64,000 nt of DNA from Sandaracinaceae bacterium (GCA_020633055.1 JACKEJ010000009.1:248001-312000), one strand, 5' to 3'; counted from the stretch's first letter, positions 16,769-25,390 are shown. Numbers and translations: made by a program. Notes: generated by a model not told the origin, from the sequence alone.

Positions 16769-17364
16769 CGCAGCCCCCCTTCGCGCGCGCTCCGCGCCAG
16801 CGCCTCACGCAGCTTCTTCTTCGCGTGGAAGACCCGGGTGCGCATCGTGGCTTCGGGAGCGCCCGCGATCTCACCTGCCTCCTTCGCGCTGCGCTCCTCC
16901 ACCTCGCACAACACGAAGGCCACGCGCTGGTCGAGCGACAGCTTGTCGAGCGCGCACGTCAGCGCGTCCGCCAGGTCGGCGCGCAGCGCGTCGTCTTCCG
17001 GCGAGACGCTCCCGCCACGGGGCTCGCGGGCGTAGCGCTCCATCGCCGCACGCCTTCGACTGGCGGCGCGCACGTGGTGCCGCGCGTGGTTGACCGCGAT
17101 GGAGATCAGGAAGGAGCGCAGCGAGCTGCGACCCTCGAACCGGCCGACCACCTTGGGCAGGGTCATGAACGTGTCCTGCACCAGGTCCTGGGCCGCGTCC
17201 GCGTCTCCCACGAGTCGCCGCGCGAAGGCCAGCACGCTCGGCCCGTGCATGTCGTAGGCCTCGCCGATGGCTGCGGGCTCGGCCTGCTGGAGGCGCACGA
17301 CGAGGCCATCGACAGGTCGAAGGGGGGCGGTGGTGGTCACGCAGGCGCTGTCTCTGCTGGTCAT
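16765..17364 (-). CDS. ECF-type RNA polymerase sigma factor
   Basis: A 199-residue sigma-70-family protein. Region 2 includes the block LVGDADAAQDLVQDTFMTLPKV with GRSSLRSFLISIAVN, and region 4 includes ALDKLSLDQRVAFVLCEVEERSAKEAGEIAGAPEATMRTRVFHAKKKLREAL, a clear helix-turn-helix. ATG 17364 is chosen because the upstream frame contains the promoter motif. It is coupled to the anti-sigma-like gene. The motif TGAACG-N13-CGGGCACG ends 14 bp upstream and recurs at exbB and at the TonB-dependent receptor, suggesting autoregulation and a local regulon. Confidence 0.88.
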   Translation of the reverse strand: MTSRDSACVTTTAPLRPVDGLVVRLQQAEPAAIGEAYDMHGPSVLAFARRLVGDADAAQDLVQDTFMTLPKVVGRFEGRSSLRSFLISIAVNHARHHVRAASRRRAAMERYAREPRGGSVSPEDDALRADLADALTCALDKLSLDQRVAFVLCEVEERSAKEAGEIAGAPEATMRTRVFHAKKKLREALARSAREGGLR

Positions 17365-17378
17365 GGGGCCACCCGATG

Positions 17379-17411
17379 CGTGCCCGGTCCGAACCAGAAC
17401 GTTCAAAGAAA
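17379..17411 (-). promoter_or_regulatory. Candidate ECF sigma promoter (sigma gene)
   Basis: Minus strand: TTTCTTTGAACG, a 13-nt spacer after GAACG, then CGGGCACG. The second box ends 14 bp before ATG 17364. The same two boxes at identical spacing precede exbB and the receptor. The first box resembles an ECF -35 (GAAC core). Confidence 0.6.
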
Positions 17412-17447
17412 GTGACGAGTGGGAGAGGCATAGCATGCGGGGCGGCC

Positions 17448-18290
17448 TCACCGGCTGAAGCGCAGCGTCACGCGCGCGGCGGCGGTCGTGGGCGTGCCGG
17501 CCGCGTCGAGCCCCGGGGTGAACCGACGTCCGGCGAGGCAGCGGCGCGCCCCGGCCCCGAAGCCCTCGCCCTCGGGGGTCTCACGGAGGACGCCTACGCG
17601 GCCGACCCCACCGTCTGGGCGCACCACCACCAGCACGACCACGACGCCCTGGTCGCTCGTGCTGCTAGCGGGGAAGTGTCCTCGACAGGCGTCGGGGTCG
17701 TCGAGGCGGGGCGGTCGGCTGAGCTGCGAGGCTGGTGTGATGCCGTCCCCACCAGGGGCGGGGGAGGCGGCGGGCGCCGCGGCTGCGTCGGTTCCTCCCG
17801 CCCGGGCGCCTTGCGCACCGTGGTCGGCCGTGCCGCCCCGCGCGACGACACCGTGGCCGTAGCTGGCCCCGCTCGCGTCGGTCACGAAGCGGACCGGAGC
17901 GGCCTGTGTCGGAGCGTCGGGGGCGGCCGTGAGCAGCGACCCCGCGCGCGCCGCTGGCGGGGCCTCCGCTTGGGGCGCCGTGGACGGCGGGGCGGTCCTG
18001 GCGCGAGCAGGGGCACGCACGGCGGGAGGCGGCGGCTGGCTCTCCGCTTCCGGGGGAGGCTCGGGTAGGGCGGGCGTGGGCACCGGCGCTGGAGGCCGTG
18101 TTGGTCTCACCCGCATCAGCTCGACGTCCAGCGCGGCTCGTGGCTGAGCTTGCGCGGGGGGGGTCTCCGGAATCGCGAGCGACAGTAGACCGAGACCCAG
18201 ATGCAGCGCCCCGGCCAGGAGCCCCGCGCCGAAGGCCCCCAAGCCCTCACCACGCGCGCCGAAGCGCAGCGCCGCGTCGTAGCTGCGCAT
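17448..18290 (-). CDS. tonB: TonB-like energy transducer protein
   Basis: A 280-residue protein with an N-terminal hydrophobic segment (LLAGALHLGLGLLSLAI), a long Pro/Ala-rich region (residues 45-130) spanning the periplasm, and a C-terminal domain with the TonB pattern: GVVVVLVVVRPDGGVGRVGVL, EGFGAGARRCLAGRRFTPGLD, and a final strand ending FSR. It should transmit the ExbB-ExbD proton motive force to outer-membrane receptors. ATG 18290 follows the exbD stop; GTG 18296 overlaps that stop (GTGA) and could be the true start. Part of the exbB-exbD-tonB unit. Confidence 0.82.
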   Translation of the reverse strand: MRSYDAALRFGARGEGLGAFGAGLLAGALHLGLGLLSLAIPETPPAQAQPRAALDVELMRVRPTRPPAPVPTPALPEPPPEAESQPPPPAVRAPARARTAPPSTAPQAEAPPAARAGSLLTAAPDAPTQAAPVRFVTDASGASYGHGVVARGGTADHGAQGARAGGTDAAAAPAASPAPGGDGITPASQLSRPPRLDDPDACRGHFPASSTSDQGVVVVLVVVRPDGGVGRVGVLRETPEGEGFGAGARRCLAGRRFTPGLDAAGTPTTAAARVTLRFSR

Positions 18291-18292
18291 GG

Positions 18293-18700
18293 TCACGGCG
18301 CGGGGTCCACCGCGAAGCCGACGCGCACCACGCCGACGCCCCGCAGCGCGTCGAGCACGTGCACCACGTCCCCATGGCTGGCGCTCGCCGACGCCTGGAG
18401 CACCGTCCGCAGCTCGGGTTCCTGTGCCAGCCGCTCCGTCGCCAAGGCGCGCAGTGCGTCGTCGTCGGCCAGGAGCGCGCCGTCTGCTGTCACGCGTCCT
18501 GACGCGTCGATGCCCACCACCAGCACGGTCTGCGTCTCGTCCCCGGTCGCTGCCTGCGGCAGGTCGAGCGGCAGCGCGGGTGGGGACATCATCTTCGCCG
18601 TGACCATGAAGATGACCAGCAGCACGAGGGTGACGTCCACGAGCGGCGTCACGTTGATCTCGTGGATGCCATCGTCTCCCGTGAGCTTTCCGGCAGCCAT
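18293..18700 (-). CDS. exbD: ExbD/TolR biopolymer transport protein
   Basis: A 135-residue protein with one transmembrane helix carrying the proton-relay aspartate: INVTPLVDVTLVLLVIFMV, and a periplasmic domain (residues 50-135). The domain's end, VLDALRGVGVVRVGFAVD, matches the ExbD family. It acts with ExbB as the proton-driven stator energising TonB. ATG 18700 overlaps the exbB stop (TGATG); GTG 18703 is an alternative start. The neighbours establish that it belongs to a TonB, not a Tol, system. Confidence 0.9.
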   Translation of the reverse strand: MAAGKLTGDDGIHEINVTPLVDVTLVLLVIFMVTAKMMSPPALPLDLPQAATGDETQTVLVVGIDASGRVTADGALLADDDALRALATERLAQEPELRTVLQASASASHGDVVHVLDALRGVGVVRVGFAVDPAP

Positions 18701-19443
18701 CACGACACCTCCACGAGCGAAGCACGGACCCGGCCGAGCTCTTCCGTATCGGGCGTGTCTCGTGCCCGTGGGGCGCGCTGCGGTAGTGCGTCGCGGGGCA
18801 CCTCGCTCGCGCCGGCTTCGCCCTCGAGGTGCGCGAGCAGCACGTGCGCGAGCGCGTCGGTGTCGTAGGCGATGCCCTTGATGCGCCGCTGGAAGCCGTT
18901 GTAGGCGGCGATGGCCGGGATGGCCACCGCGAGCCCGATGGCGGTCGCGACGAGCGCCTCGGCGATGCTCGCCATGACGGCCGCATTGGCTGTCGACCCG
19001 TCCCCGACGCCCAGCTCTTCGAAGGCCATCACGACCCCGACCACGGTCCCGAAGAGGCCCACGAAAGGAGCGTTGCTCCCGAGGGTGCCCAGGTAGCCCA
19101 GGCGCCGCTCGAGGCGCTTTCGCTGCAGCGCCTCGGCGCCCGCCATCGCCTCACGCGCGGCACGCACGCCGCGCCCGGCGTCGAGCAGCCCGGCCAGCAC
19201 GACAGCTGCCTCGGCGGAAGAGGACGAGCGCATCAGCGCGCGCGCGCCCTCGTAGTCGCGCGCGTCCAGCAACGCGCTCAGACGTCGCGCGATGAGCTCG
19301 ATGTCCTCCGTGATGGAGTGGAAGAACCACGCGCGCTCCACCATCACCGTGATGCTCGCGAGAGAGAGGAAGATCATGAACCACATGATCGGCGATGCGC
19401 CCATGGCCAGCAGGAGCGACTTGGTCTCGTTGACGACGTCCAT
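18700..19443 (-). CDS. exbB: ExbB/MotA/TolQ proton channel protein
   Basis: A 247-residue membrane protein. It has a first helix (SPIMWFMIFLSLASITVMVERAWFF), and the two conserved channel helices with LGTLGSNAPFVGLFGTVVGVVMAF and AEALVATAIGLAVAIPAIAAYNGF. These match MotA/TolQ/ExbB proton channels. It begins at ATG 19443 and overlaps exbD, which overlaps the tonB start region. Its start is divergent from the TonB-dependent receptor; both starts have the candidate ECF sigma promoter motif. Confidence 0.92.
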   Translation of the reverse strand: MDVVNETKSLLLAMGASPIMWFMIFLSLASITVMVERAWFFHSITEDIELIARRLSALLDARDYEGARALMRSSSSAEAAVVLAGLLDAGRGVRAAREAMAGAEALQRKRLERRLGYLGTLGSNAPFVGLFGTVVGVVMAFEELGVGDGSTANAAVMASIAEALVATAIGLAVAIPAIAAYNGFQRRIKGIAYDTDALAHVLLAHLEGEAGASEVPRDALPQRAPRARDTPDTEELGRVRASLVEVS

Positions 19444-19450
19444 GTCAGCT

Positions 19451-19483
19451 CATGCCCGCTCACGACACTGCCGTTCAAACAAA
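19451..19483 (-). promoter_or_regulatory. Candidate ECF sigma promoter (exbB-exbD-tonB)
   Basis: Minus strand: TTTGTTTGAACG, then 13 nt, then CGGGCATG ending seven bases before ATG 19443. Eleven of twelve bases of the first element match the copy ahead of the sigma gene. The short gap implies a near-leaderless transcript. Confidence 0.6.
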
Positions 19484-19522
19484 ATCACTCGGACCGCAGA
19501 CGGTCGCGCTCGTGAAAATCAA

Positions 19523-19549
19523 TGAACGCAACGTCTTGGTGTGGGCACG
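19523..19549 (+). promoter_or_regulatory. Candidate ECF sigma promoter (TonB-dependent receptor)
   Basis: Plus strand: TGAACG (19523-19528), 13 nt, TGGGCACG (19542-19549), nine bases before ATG 19559. The spacing is identical to the two minus-strand copies, although the T-rich lead before TGAACG is absent. It reads toward the receptor operon. Confidence 0.55.
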
Positions 19550-19558
19550 ACTCATTCG

Positions 19559-22039
19559 ATGAACGACCCCACGAAAGATTCGCCCACGCGGCGCTTGCTG
19601 GTGAGCGCCGTGAGCCTCGCCGCGCTGCTCGTCGCGCCCATCGCGTCCGCCGACAGCCCCGCGCCAGTGCTCGTCCCTCCGCGCCTACTCGAGGCCGTCG
19701 ACCCCGAGATCACGGACGAGCAGCGCACGACGCTGACGGTGCCGAGCGTGCTGCTCGAGCTGCAGCTCGACACCGAAGGCGCCGTCGCCGACGCGCGCGT
19801 ACTCGAAGGTTCCGGCGTCGCGGAAGTGGACGCGTCGGTGCTGGCCGCGGCGGCGCGGCTGCGCTTCGAGCCCGCGACCCAAGATGGCGTGCCCATCCCC
19901 GCGGTGATCGCGTTCCGATTCTCGCTGCTGCCCGCCCTCCCACCGTCTCCCGAGGCTGGCGAACCCGCCCGGTCGCCAGGCGAATCCGCGTCGACGGGCC
20001 CATCGACCACGACCGACCCTGCCTCCACCACCGCACCCGGCGCGCCGCAGACCTCCGCGACGGCGTCAGCCGCGCGGGCGACCTCGGTGCCCGACGACCT
20101 CGAGGTGGCCGACATCGAGGTCGAGGTCCGCGGCGAGGCCCCTCCTCGTGAGGCGACCCGTCACGCCATCGAGGGGGTCGAGGTCCGACGCATCCCAGGT
20201 ACGAACGGCGACGCCCTGCGCGCGATCGAGACCATGCCCGGCGTGGCGCGCCCCCCGGGCTTCGAAGGGCTCCTCGTGGTACGCGGGTCGGCTCCCCAAG
20301 ACACCCAGGTGTTCGTGGACGGTGCGTTGATCCCGCTCGCCTACCACTTCGGCGGCATCTCGTCCGTGGTCCCCTCGGAGCTCCTCGAGCGCCTCGAGTT
20401 CCGCCCTGGCAACTTCGGGAGCGAATACGGTCGTGGGATGGGCGGCGTCGTCTCGCTCGACCTGCGCTCGCCGCGGCGTGAGGGGTTTGCAGGCATCGTG
20501 CAGGTGGACGCGCTCGACGCGCGCTTCGTCGTGGAAGGCGCGCTGGGCGAGCGCACCCGCTTCATGCTCGCCGGACGACGATCGTGGGTGGACGCGTGGC
20601 TCGGGCGGGTGTTCGAGGGGAGCGGGACGCGTGTGCGCACCGCGCCCGTCTACTGGGACTGGCAGGCGATCCTCGAGCACGACGTCAACGCGCGCACCAC
20701 GGTGCGGCTCATGTTCATCGGCGCGGACGACCGCATCGCGCTGATCGTCGACGCCCCCGACGCGCAGGACCCCGAGTTCGGCGGTGCGCTCTCGGGTCGC
20801 ACGGCCTTCACGCGTCTCCAGCTGCGCGTCGACTCGCGTCTGCGTGAGGGGCTGCGCTGGACGCAGGCGATCACCTTCGGGACCGAGGCGCTCAGCCTGC
20901 GGGTGGGCGACAACTACGCGCTCGCGGACACGTACACGCTGCAGGGGCGCTCGGAGGTGCGCGCCTCGCTCGGGCGCGCCGCCACGGTCGTCGGTGGGCT
21001 CGACGTCCTGTGGGCCAGCTACGACGTCTCCCTGCGCCTCGCGCCTTATCCGACGGCCAACGAGACCCCGGGCCCCAACTTCGGGCGACCGGCCCGGGTC
21101 GTCGAGGCGCAGCCCCGCACCTTCCGACCAGGTGCTTACGCACAGCTGGAGCTCACCCCCACGCCCGGGCTGCGCCTGATGCCCGGGGTGCGCGTGGACT
21201 ACGCGCAGGACAACGGCCGCGTCACGGTGGACCCGCGCTTTGCTCTGCGCTGGGACGTCGTGAGCGCCCCGCGACGCACCACGCTCAAGGCCGCCGCCGG
21301 CCTCTATCATCAACCTCCGCAGCCGGTTGAGAGCTTGCTCGACCGTGCGTTCACGGTGCGCAGCAGCGCGTCCACGCACCTCAGCCTGGGCGTCGAGCAG
21401 CAGCTCACCTCGCACTTCGACGTCTCGCTCGAGGGGTTCTGGAAGCGCTTCGACGACCTGCCCGTCGCCCGCGGCGCGGACACGGACAGCGTGATCGGCG
21501 TGCGCTTCGACAACGCGGGCGAGGGGCGCGCCTATGGCGGCGAGCTGATGCTGCGCTACCGCCCCGGGGGAGGACCCTTCTTCGGCTGGCTCGCGTACAC
21601 GTTGTCGCGCAGCGAGCGGCGCGACGGGAGCCACGGTCCGTACGAGACGATGGAGTGGGACCAGACGCACATCGTCAGCGCGGTGGGGAGCGTGGACCTC
21701 GGGCGCGGCTGGTCGCTGGGCGGGCGCTTTCGCTTCGTCACGGGCGCCCCACACACCCCGTACGTGGGCGGCGTGGTCGACCTCGACGCCGGCGCCTACG
21801 AGCCGGTCACGGACCAGGCTGCGTTCTCGGGGCGGCTCGCGTCGTTCCATCAGCTCGACCTGCGGGTCGACAAGACCTGGACCTTCGAGGCCATGCGGCT
21901 GACGGCCTACCTCGACATCCGCAATGTCTACAACCGATCCAACCCGGAAGGCATCCACTACAACTTCGACTACACGCAGTCGGCGCCCATGGCTGGGTTG
22001 CCGTTCCTGCCGGTCATCGGTCTGCGAGGTGAGCTGTGA
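19559..22039 (+). CDS. TonB-dependent outer-membrane receptor with N-terminal TonB-C-like domain
   Basis: An 826-residue protein with a signal peptide (to about residue 33). Residues 35-125 look like a TonB C-terminal fold (LLELQLDTEGAVADARVLEGSG, then AAAARLRFEPATQDGVPI), followed by a Ser/Thr/Pro linker. The plug runs from about 185 to 300 (GDALRAIETMPGVARPP, LLVVRGSAPQDTQVFVDGALIPL, GNFGSEYGRGMGG). The rest is the 22-strand beta barrel, ending IGLRGEL. It should import an unknown large ligand. ATG 19559 leaves the promoter motif outside. A GTGA overlap couples it to the following lipoprotein. Confidence 0.88.
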   Translation: MNDPTKDSPTRRLLVSAVSLAALLVAPIASADSPAPVLVPPRLLEAVDPEITDEQRTTLTVPSVLLELQLDTEGAVADARVLEGSGVAEVDASVLAAAARLRFEPATQDGVPIPAVIAFRFSLLPALPPSPEAGEPARSPGESASTGPSTTTDPASTTAPGAPQTSATASAARATSVPDDLEVADIEVEVRGEAPPREATRHAIEGVEVRRIPGTNGDALRAIETMPGVARPPGFEGLLVVRGSAPQDTQVFVDGALIPLAYHFGGISSVVPSELLERLEFRPGNFGSEYGRGMGGVVSLDLRSPRREGFAGIVQVDALDARFVVEGALGERTRFMLAGRRSWVDAWLGRVFEGSGTRVRTAPVYWDWQAILEHDVNARTTVRLMFIGADDRIALIVDAPDAQDPEFGGALSGRTAFTRLQLRVDSRLREGLRWTQAITFGTEALSLRVGDNYALADTYTLQGRSEVRASLGRAATVVGGLDVLWASYDVSLRLAPYPTANETPGPNFGRPARVVEAQPRTFRPGAYAQLELTPTPGLRLMPGVRVDYAQDNGRVTVDPRFALRWDVVSAPRRTTLKAAAGLYHQPPQPVESLLDRAFTVRSSASTHLSLGVEQQLTSHFDVSLEGFWKRFDDLPVARGADTDSVIGVRFDNAGEGRAYGGELMLRYRPGGGPFFGWLAYTLSRSERRDGSHGPYETMEWDQTHIVSAVGSVDLGRGWSLGGRFRFVTGAPHTPYVGGVVDLDAGAYEPVTDQAAFSGRLASFHQLDLRVDKTWTFEAMRLTAYLDIRNVYNRSNPEGIHYNFDYTQSAPMAGLPFLPVIGLRGEL

Positions 22040-22956
22040 ACCACCGTGCCGCGTGGCGTGCGCTGAGCGCTGCCCTTCTCCTATCCGCGGGGCTGCCCTC
22101 GTTCCTCTCCCTCGCTGCATGCGCGGGCGACTTCGAGCCCGGTTCGCACCTCGGCTCCCTGCGTTTGCTGGCGGTGCGCGCCAGCGAGCCCATCGCCCAC
22201 CCGGGGGAAGACGTGCTGCTCGAGGCGCTCCTGTACGACCCCGAGGGCGCACCCCGCGCGTGGGGCTGGGCGACCTGCACGCACCCGAGCGGTTCCACCG
22301 CGCAGGCGTGCATGGAAGCGTTGGACGAGGAGTCCTGGGTGCTCGGCACGGACCTCGACGTCCACCACGTGACCATCCCCGCCGACTTGCTGGCGTCCGT
22401 TCCGAGCAGCGCGCGCGACGCCGTCTACGTGGGCATCCTGGTGGCGGTGTGCCCCGGGAGCTTCGTCGACGGGGACACGCATGGTGTCCCCGTGGCGTGC
22501 GCTGCGAGCGACGGGCGTCGGCTCGAGCTCGACGAGCTGCAGGTGGGGTTCAAGCGCATCCGCGTGCGCGCCGAGGACCGCAACGCGAACCCCGCGATCA
22601 CCTCGCTTAGCTGGGCGGGGCGGAGCTGGCCCGAGCTCACCGTGGAAGAGGCCGCGGCGTGCGATGGTGCGACCTACGAAGACTGCCCCGCCGCGCTGCG
22701 TTACACCATCGAGGTCGCCGTGACCCCGCCCGAGACGGGTGAAGACGAGCTGGGTGCGCCGTTCCACGAGCAGGTGATCGTGCAGTACTACGCCACGCAC
22801 GGCCGCTTTCGCGACGAGGTGCGGACCGGCGACGAGCCCGAGACGAGCTGGGTGGCTGCCGACACCGTCCCCGGCGACGTGGTCACGTTCTACGTCGTGG
22901 TACGCGACGATCGAGGGGGCACGGCGTTCCTCACGCGGGAGCTCGTGGTGCGCTGA
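22036..22956 (+). CDS. Lipoprotein partner of the TonB-dependent receptor
   Basis: A 306-residue protein with a signal and lipobox SLAAC (Cys29). It starts at GTG 22036, overlapping the receptor stop by four bases, so the two are translated together. The mature region is predicted to be beta-rich with paired cysteines (WATCTHP, TAQACME, VAVCPGS, VACAAS, AAACDG, EDCPAA) and ends TRELVVR. It is likely an outer-membrane, surface-exposed or periplasmic accessory such as a substrate-binding lipoprotein. It overlaps the convergent GST gene by 26 bp. Confidence 0.75.
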   Translation: MNHRAAWRALSAALLLSAGLPSFLSLAACAGDFEPGSHLGSLRLLAVRASEPIAHPGEDVLLEALLYDPEGAPRAWGWATCTHPSGSTAQACMEALDEESWVLGTDLDVHHVTIPADLLASVPSSARDAVYVGILVAVCPGSFVDGDTHGVPVACAASDGRRLELDELQVGFKRIRVRAEDRNANPAITSLSWAGRSWPELTVEEAAACDGATYEDCPAALRYTIEVAVTPPETGEDELGAPFHEQVIVQYYATHGRFRDEVRTGDEPETSWVAADTVPGDVVTFYVVVRDDRGGTAFLTRELVVR

Positions 22957-23731
22957 CGGACCCCTCGGCCGGTGCAATCCGCACGCGCGCCGCGGCGTCG
23001 GACGCCGCGTACAGGCGGTCCCGCCAGCCCACCAGGTCCGCGAACTCGTCGGCCAGCCCCACGTGTGTCCAAGCCGCTCGCTGGGCGGGCAGCAGGCGTA
23101 CGCGAGGATGCGAGACGGGCGCGACCCCTTGGAGCAGCGTCGCAGCCAGGATGTCGCAGGCGCTGAACGCGTCTCCGCGGAGGTGCTCGCGACCAGAGAG
23201 CGCGCCACGCAGGTCGGTCAGGACGGCTCGCAGCGTCGCCTCGTGGCGTGCGCCGTCGCCCAGGTCCGCGCCGTACTTTCGCGCCACGAAGCGTGCACCC
23301 AGCGCCCCAGCCGGCTTCATCAGATGCGCGAGCGGCCCGGGTGCGAGCGGCAGGACGCTCTCGCGCAGGGCCTCGGGGTCCGCCAGGATCGCTGCCGTGA
23401 CGCGCGCTCTCGTCGCGGCGAGGCCGACCTCGACACGGCTCGCCCAGCGCTCGGTGTCTGGCGCGGAGGCCCCCAGGGAAGGTCCACCGCCATGCGCATC
23501 CGCGAAGCGCATGATCTCCACCGAGTCCCGCACGACGCCGCCCGGGTGGACCAGCAGCGGGACGGACACGCGCTCTCCGCGCGGCGCCCGCGCCCGCAAC
23601 CGCAGCGCGGGCTCCCCGACCATGGGGACGTGCTCGCGGTAGCGGTATGCGATGCCGTGGTGCGCGAGGGCCCAACGCGCACGCTCCGTCCACGGCGAGT
23701 AGCTCAGCCCGACGAGGGTCAGCTGGCTCAT
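22931..23731 (-). CDS. Glutathione S-transferase family protein
   Basis: A 266-residue cytosolic protein. The N-terminus (TLVGLSYSPWTERARWALAHHGIAYRYREH) is the thioredoxin-like GST domain with the usual Ser-Pro-Trp active-site region, followed by SVPLLVHPGGVVRDSVEIMRFAD, the glutathione-binding loop. The C-terminal helical domain is divergent and longer than usual. ATG 23731 overlaps the upstream hydrolase stop (23728-23731). The substrate is unknown; detoxification is the general family role. Confidence 0.8.
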   Translation of the reverse strand: MSQLTLVGLSYSPWTERARWALAHHGIAYRYREHVPMVGEPALRLRARAPRGERVSVPLLVHPGGVVRDSVEIMRFADAHGGGPSLGASAPDTERWASRVEVGLAATRARVTAAILADPEALRESVLPLAPGPLAHLMKPAGALGARFVARKYGADLGDGARHEATLRAVLTDLRGALSGREHLRGDAFSACDILAATLLQGVAPVSHPRVRLLPAQRAAWTHVGLADEFADLVGWRDRLYAASDAAARVRIAPAEGSVSAPRAPA

Positions 23732-24666
23732 CGGAGGTCTCCATGCGCGGCGACAGCCAGCGCCCGCGTCCCCACGGGTTCGGCGGCGTGGAGGGTGGGT
23801 GCCACATCCAGCTCGCCCGTCAGCACGGAGCGAACGAACGCGCCCACGCGCGCCGCAGCGTGCTCGGGGGTGCGCGGCCAGCGGTTGTGGACGTTCTTCG
23901 AAGGCAGCCCCTCCCAGACCTCCCGCACCACGCGTCGCTCGCGCAGCTTGGTCAGCGCGTGCTCCACGGCGGCCTCGGGCGCCAGGTCGTCGCCGACGAT
24001 ACGCAGGGCCAGCACGGGCGCCCGCCCGGCGCCCATCACCGCCTCCCCGTCGAAGCCCTCGAACATGTAGCTCCCAGTGCGCGCCAGCTGTGCCCACTGC
24101 CTGATCAGGCCCCGCGCCTCGCGCCCTCCAAAGCCGACGCGCTCGCCCGGGAAGTAGCCGAGGGCCGCCGCGAGCGCCGTGCTGACCGTCGTCAACACGC
24201 GAATGCGCAACGCTGCGGCACCCTCCCAGGCACGCCAGAAGGGCGTCCCGGATGCCACCAGGGCCACGCCGTGTACGCCGGGATGCAGCCCCGAGTCCAG
24301 CAGCGCCACCTGGCCGCCGATGGAGTGCCCCAGCCAGAACACGGGCGCGCCCGGCACCCACGCGCAGGCCGCCGCGCGCGCCGCCGCCGCGTGGGCCGCC
24401 ACCTCGGGGTAGCCCCAGTCGACGCCGCGCGCCGCTCGAACGGGGCTCGCGCCGTGTCCAGGCACGTCGATCGCAGCGGCGTGCAGTCCCTCACGCACGA
24501 GGGCGCTCACCAACGGCGCGTAGTACGCGGCCCGCAGTCCGAGGGCTGGCAGGACGAGCACCAGCGGAGCCTCGGGGGAGGCCGCCAGGTGGAGCGTCTC
24601 GTCCTGGCGCCCGCCGAGCGTGTCGAAGGAGAAGGGGCGCGTGGCCTCGGGTGTCGCAGCGTCCAT
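23728..24666 (-). CDS. Alpha/beta hydrolase family protein
   Basis: A 312-residue alpha/beta-fold hydrolase. The nucleophile elbow is G-H-S-I-G-G (FWLGHSIGGQVALLDS); the oxyanion region precedes it (LVLPALGLRAAYY), and IDVPGHGAS follows the second strand. The nucleophile Ser and nearby DVPGHG blocks fit esterase/lysophospholipase-like members. A late His may lie in NVHNRWP. It starts at ATG 24666, 45 bp downstream of the Crp-like gene, and is coupled by ATGA to the GST. Confidence 0.8.
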   Translation of the reverse strand: MDAATPEATRPFSFDTLGGRQDETLHLAASPEAPLVLVLPALGLRAAYYAPLVSALVREGLHAAAIDVPGHGASPVRAARGVDWGYPEVAAHAAAARAAACAWVPGAPVFWLGHSIGGQVALLDSGLHPGVHGVALVASGTPFWRAWEGAAALRIRVLTTVSTALAAALGYFPGERVGFGGREARGLIRQWAQLARTGSYMFEGFDGEAVMGAGRAPVLALRIVGDDLAPEAAVEHALTKLRERRVVREVWEGLPSKNVHNRWPRTPEHAAARVGAFVRSVLTGELDVAPTLHAAEPVGTRALAVAAHGDLR

Positions 24667-24711
24667 GCGCTCACCCTAGCGGCGAGCCGCCCGCCACGAC
24701 ATTGACATCCG

Positions 24712-25287
24712 TCAAGAACGGCCGGCTCGCGCGGCGCGCACGCGGCTCAGCGACTCTGGGGCCACACCCAGGTACGACGCGACGTGATAGCCCGGCATCC
24801 CGCGCACGATCTCGGGCTCCATGTGGGCCACGAAGAACTCGTAGCGCTCTGCCGCCGTCTTCCACTGGAGCATCCGCAGGCGCCGCTCCATCGACAGGTA
24901 GTGCCGCTCGGCGAGCACGCGCCGCATGCGCTCGGCCAGCGCACCGGGGTGGTCGCGCTCGAAATCGACCACGCGCGCTCGGGCGCCCTCCACGGGGGTC
25001 ACCGCCTCCACCGTCTCCTCGGCGGGCGCGCCCAGCACCAGGCTGCTCAGCGCCACGACCACTGACGGGGGACACAAGAATCGCAGGTTCACCTCACGCG
25101 CCTCGTGCAGGTAGTAGGCGCGCACCAGCCCAGCGCCGAGCACCACCAGCTCTCGGCACACCTGCCCCTCGGGAAAGATGGTCTCGCCCGCCGCGTAGCG
25201 CACGGGCGTGAGGTATGGCGAAAGCAGCGCGCGCTCCTCGTCCGAGAACACCAGGTGCGGAGCCACCAGGGACGACACGTCGGTCAT
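24712..25287 (-). CDS. Crp/Fnr-family transcriptional regulator
   Basis: A 191-residue protein with a cyclic-nucleotide-binding-like beta roll (YAAGETIFPEGQVCRELVVLGAGLVRAYY, residues 31-59) and a C-terminal helix-turn-helix (GYHVASYLGVAPESLSRVRA). It is short and lacks the canonical cAMP phosphate cassette residues, so its ligand is unclear. It begins at ATG 25287 and is followed by the hydrolase and GST genes on the same strand, which it may regulate. Confidence 0.82.
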   Translation of the reverse strand: MTDVSSLVAPHLVFSDEERALLSPYLTPVRYAAGETIFPEGQVCRELVVLGAGLVRAYYLHEAREVNLRFLCPPSVVVALSSLVLGAPAEETVEAVTPVEGARARVVDFERDHPGALAERMRRVLAERHYLSMERRLRMLQWKTAAERYEFFVAHMEPEIVRGMPGYHVASYLGVAPESLSRVRAARAGRS

Positions 25288-25390
25288 GGTGCTCGCAGCG
25301 TAGCGAACCTGGCCCCGACGACGAAGGGGGACGCGGCCCCCGAGAGGGCGCTATGCTCCGCCGACTCGCACAACACGAACGGAGCGTGAG

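Noticed and set aside
20066..22252. Long minus-strand frame opposite the TonB receptor
   Set aside because: Low-complexity Arg/Gly/Ala-rich antisense reading of a clear receptor gene.
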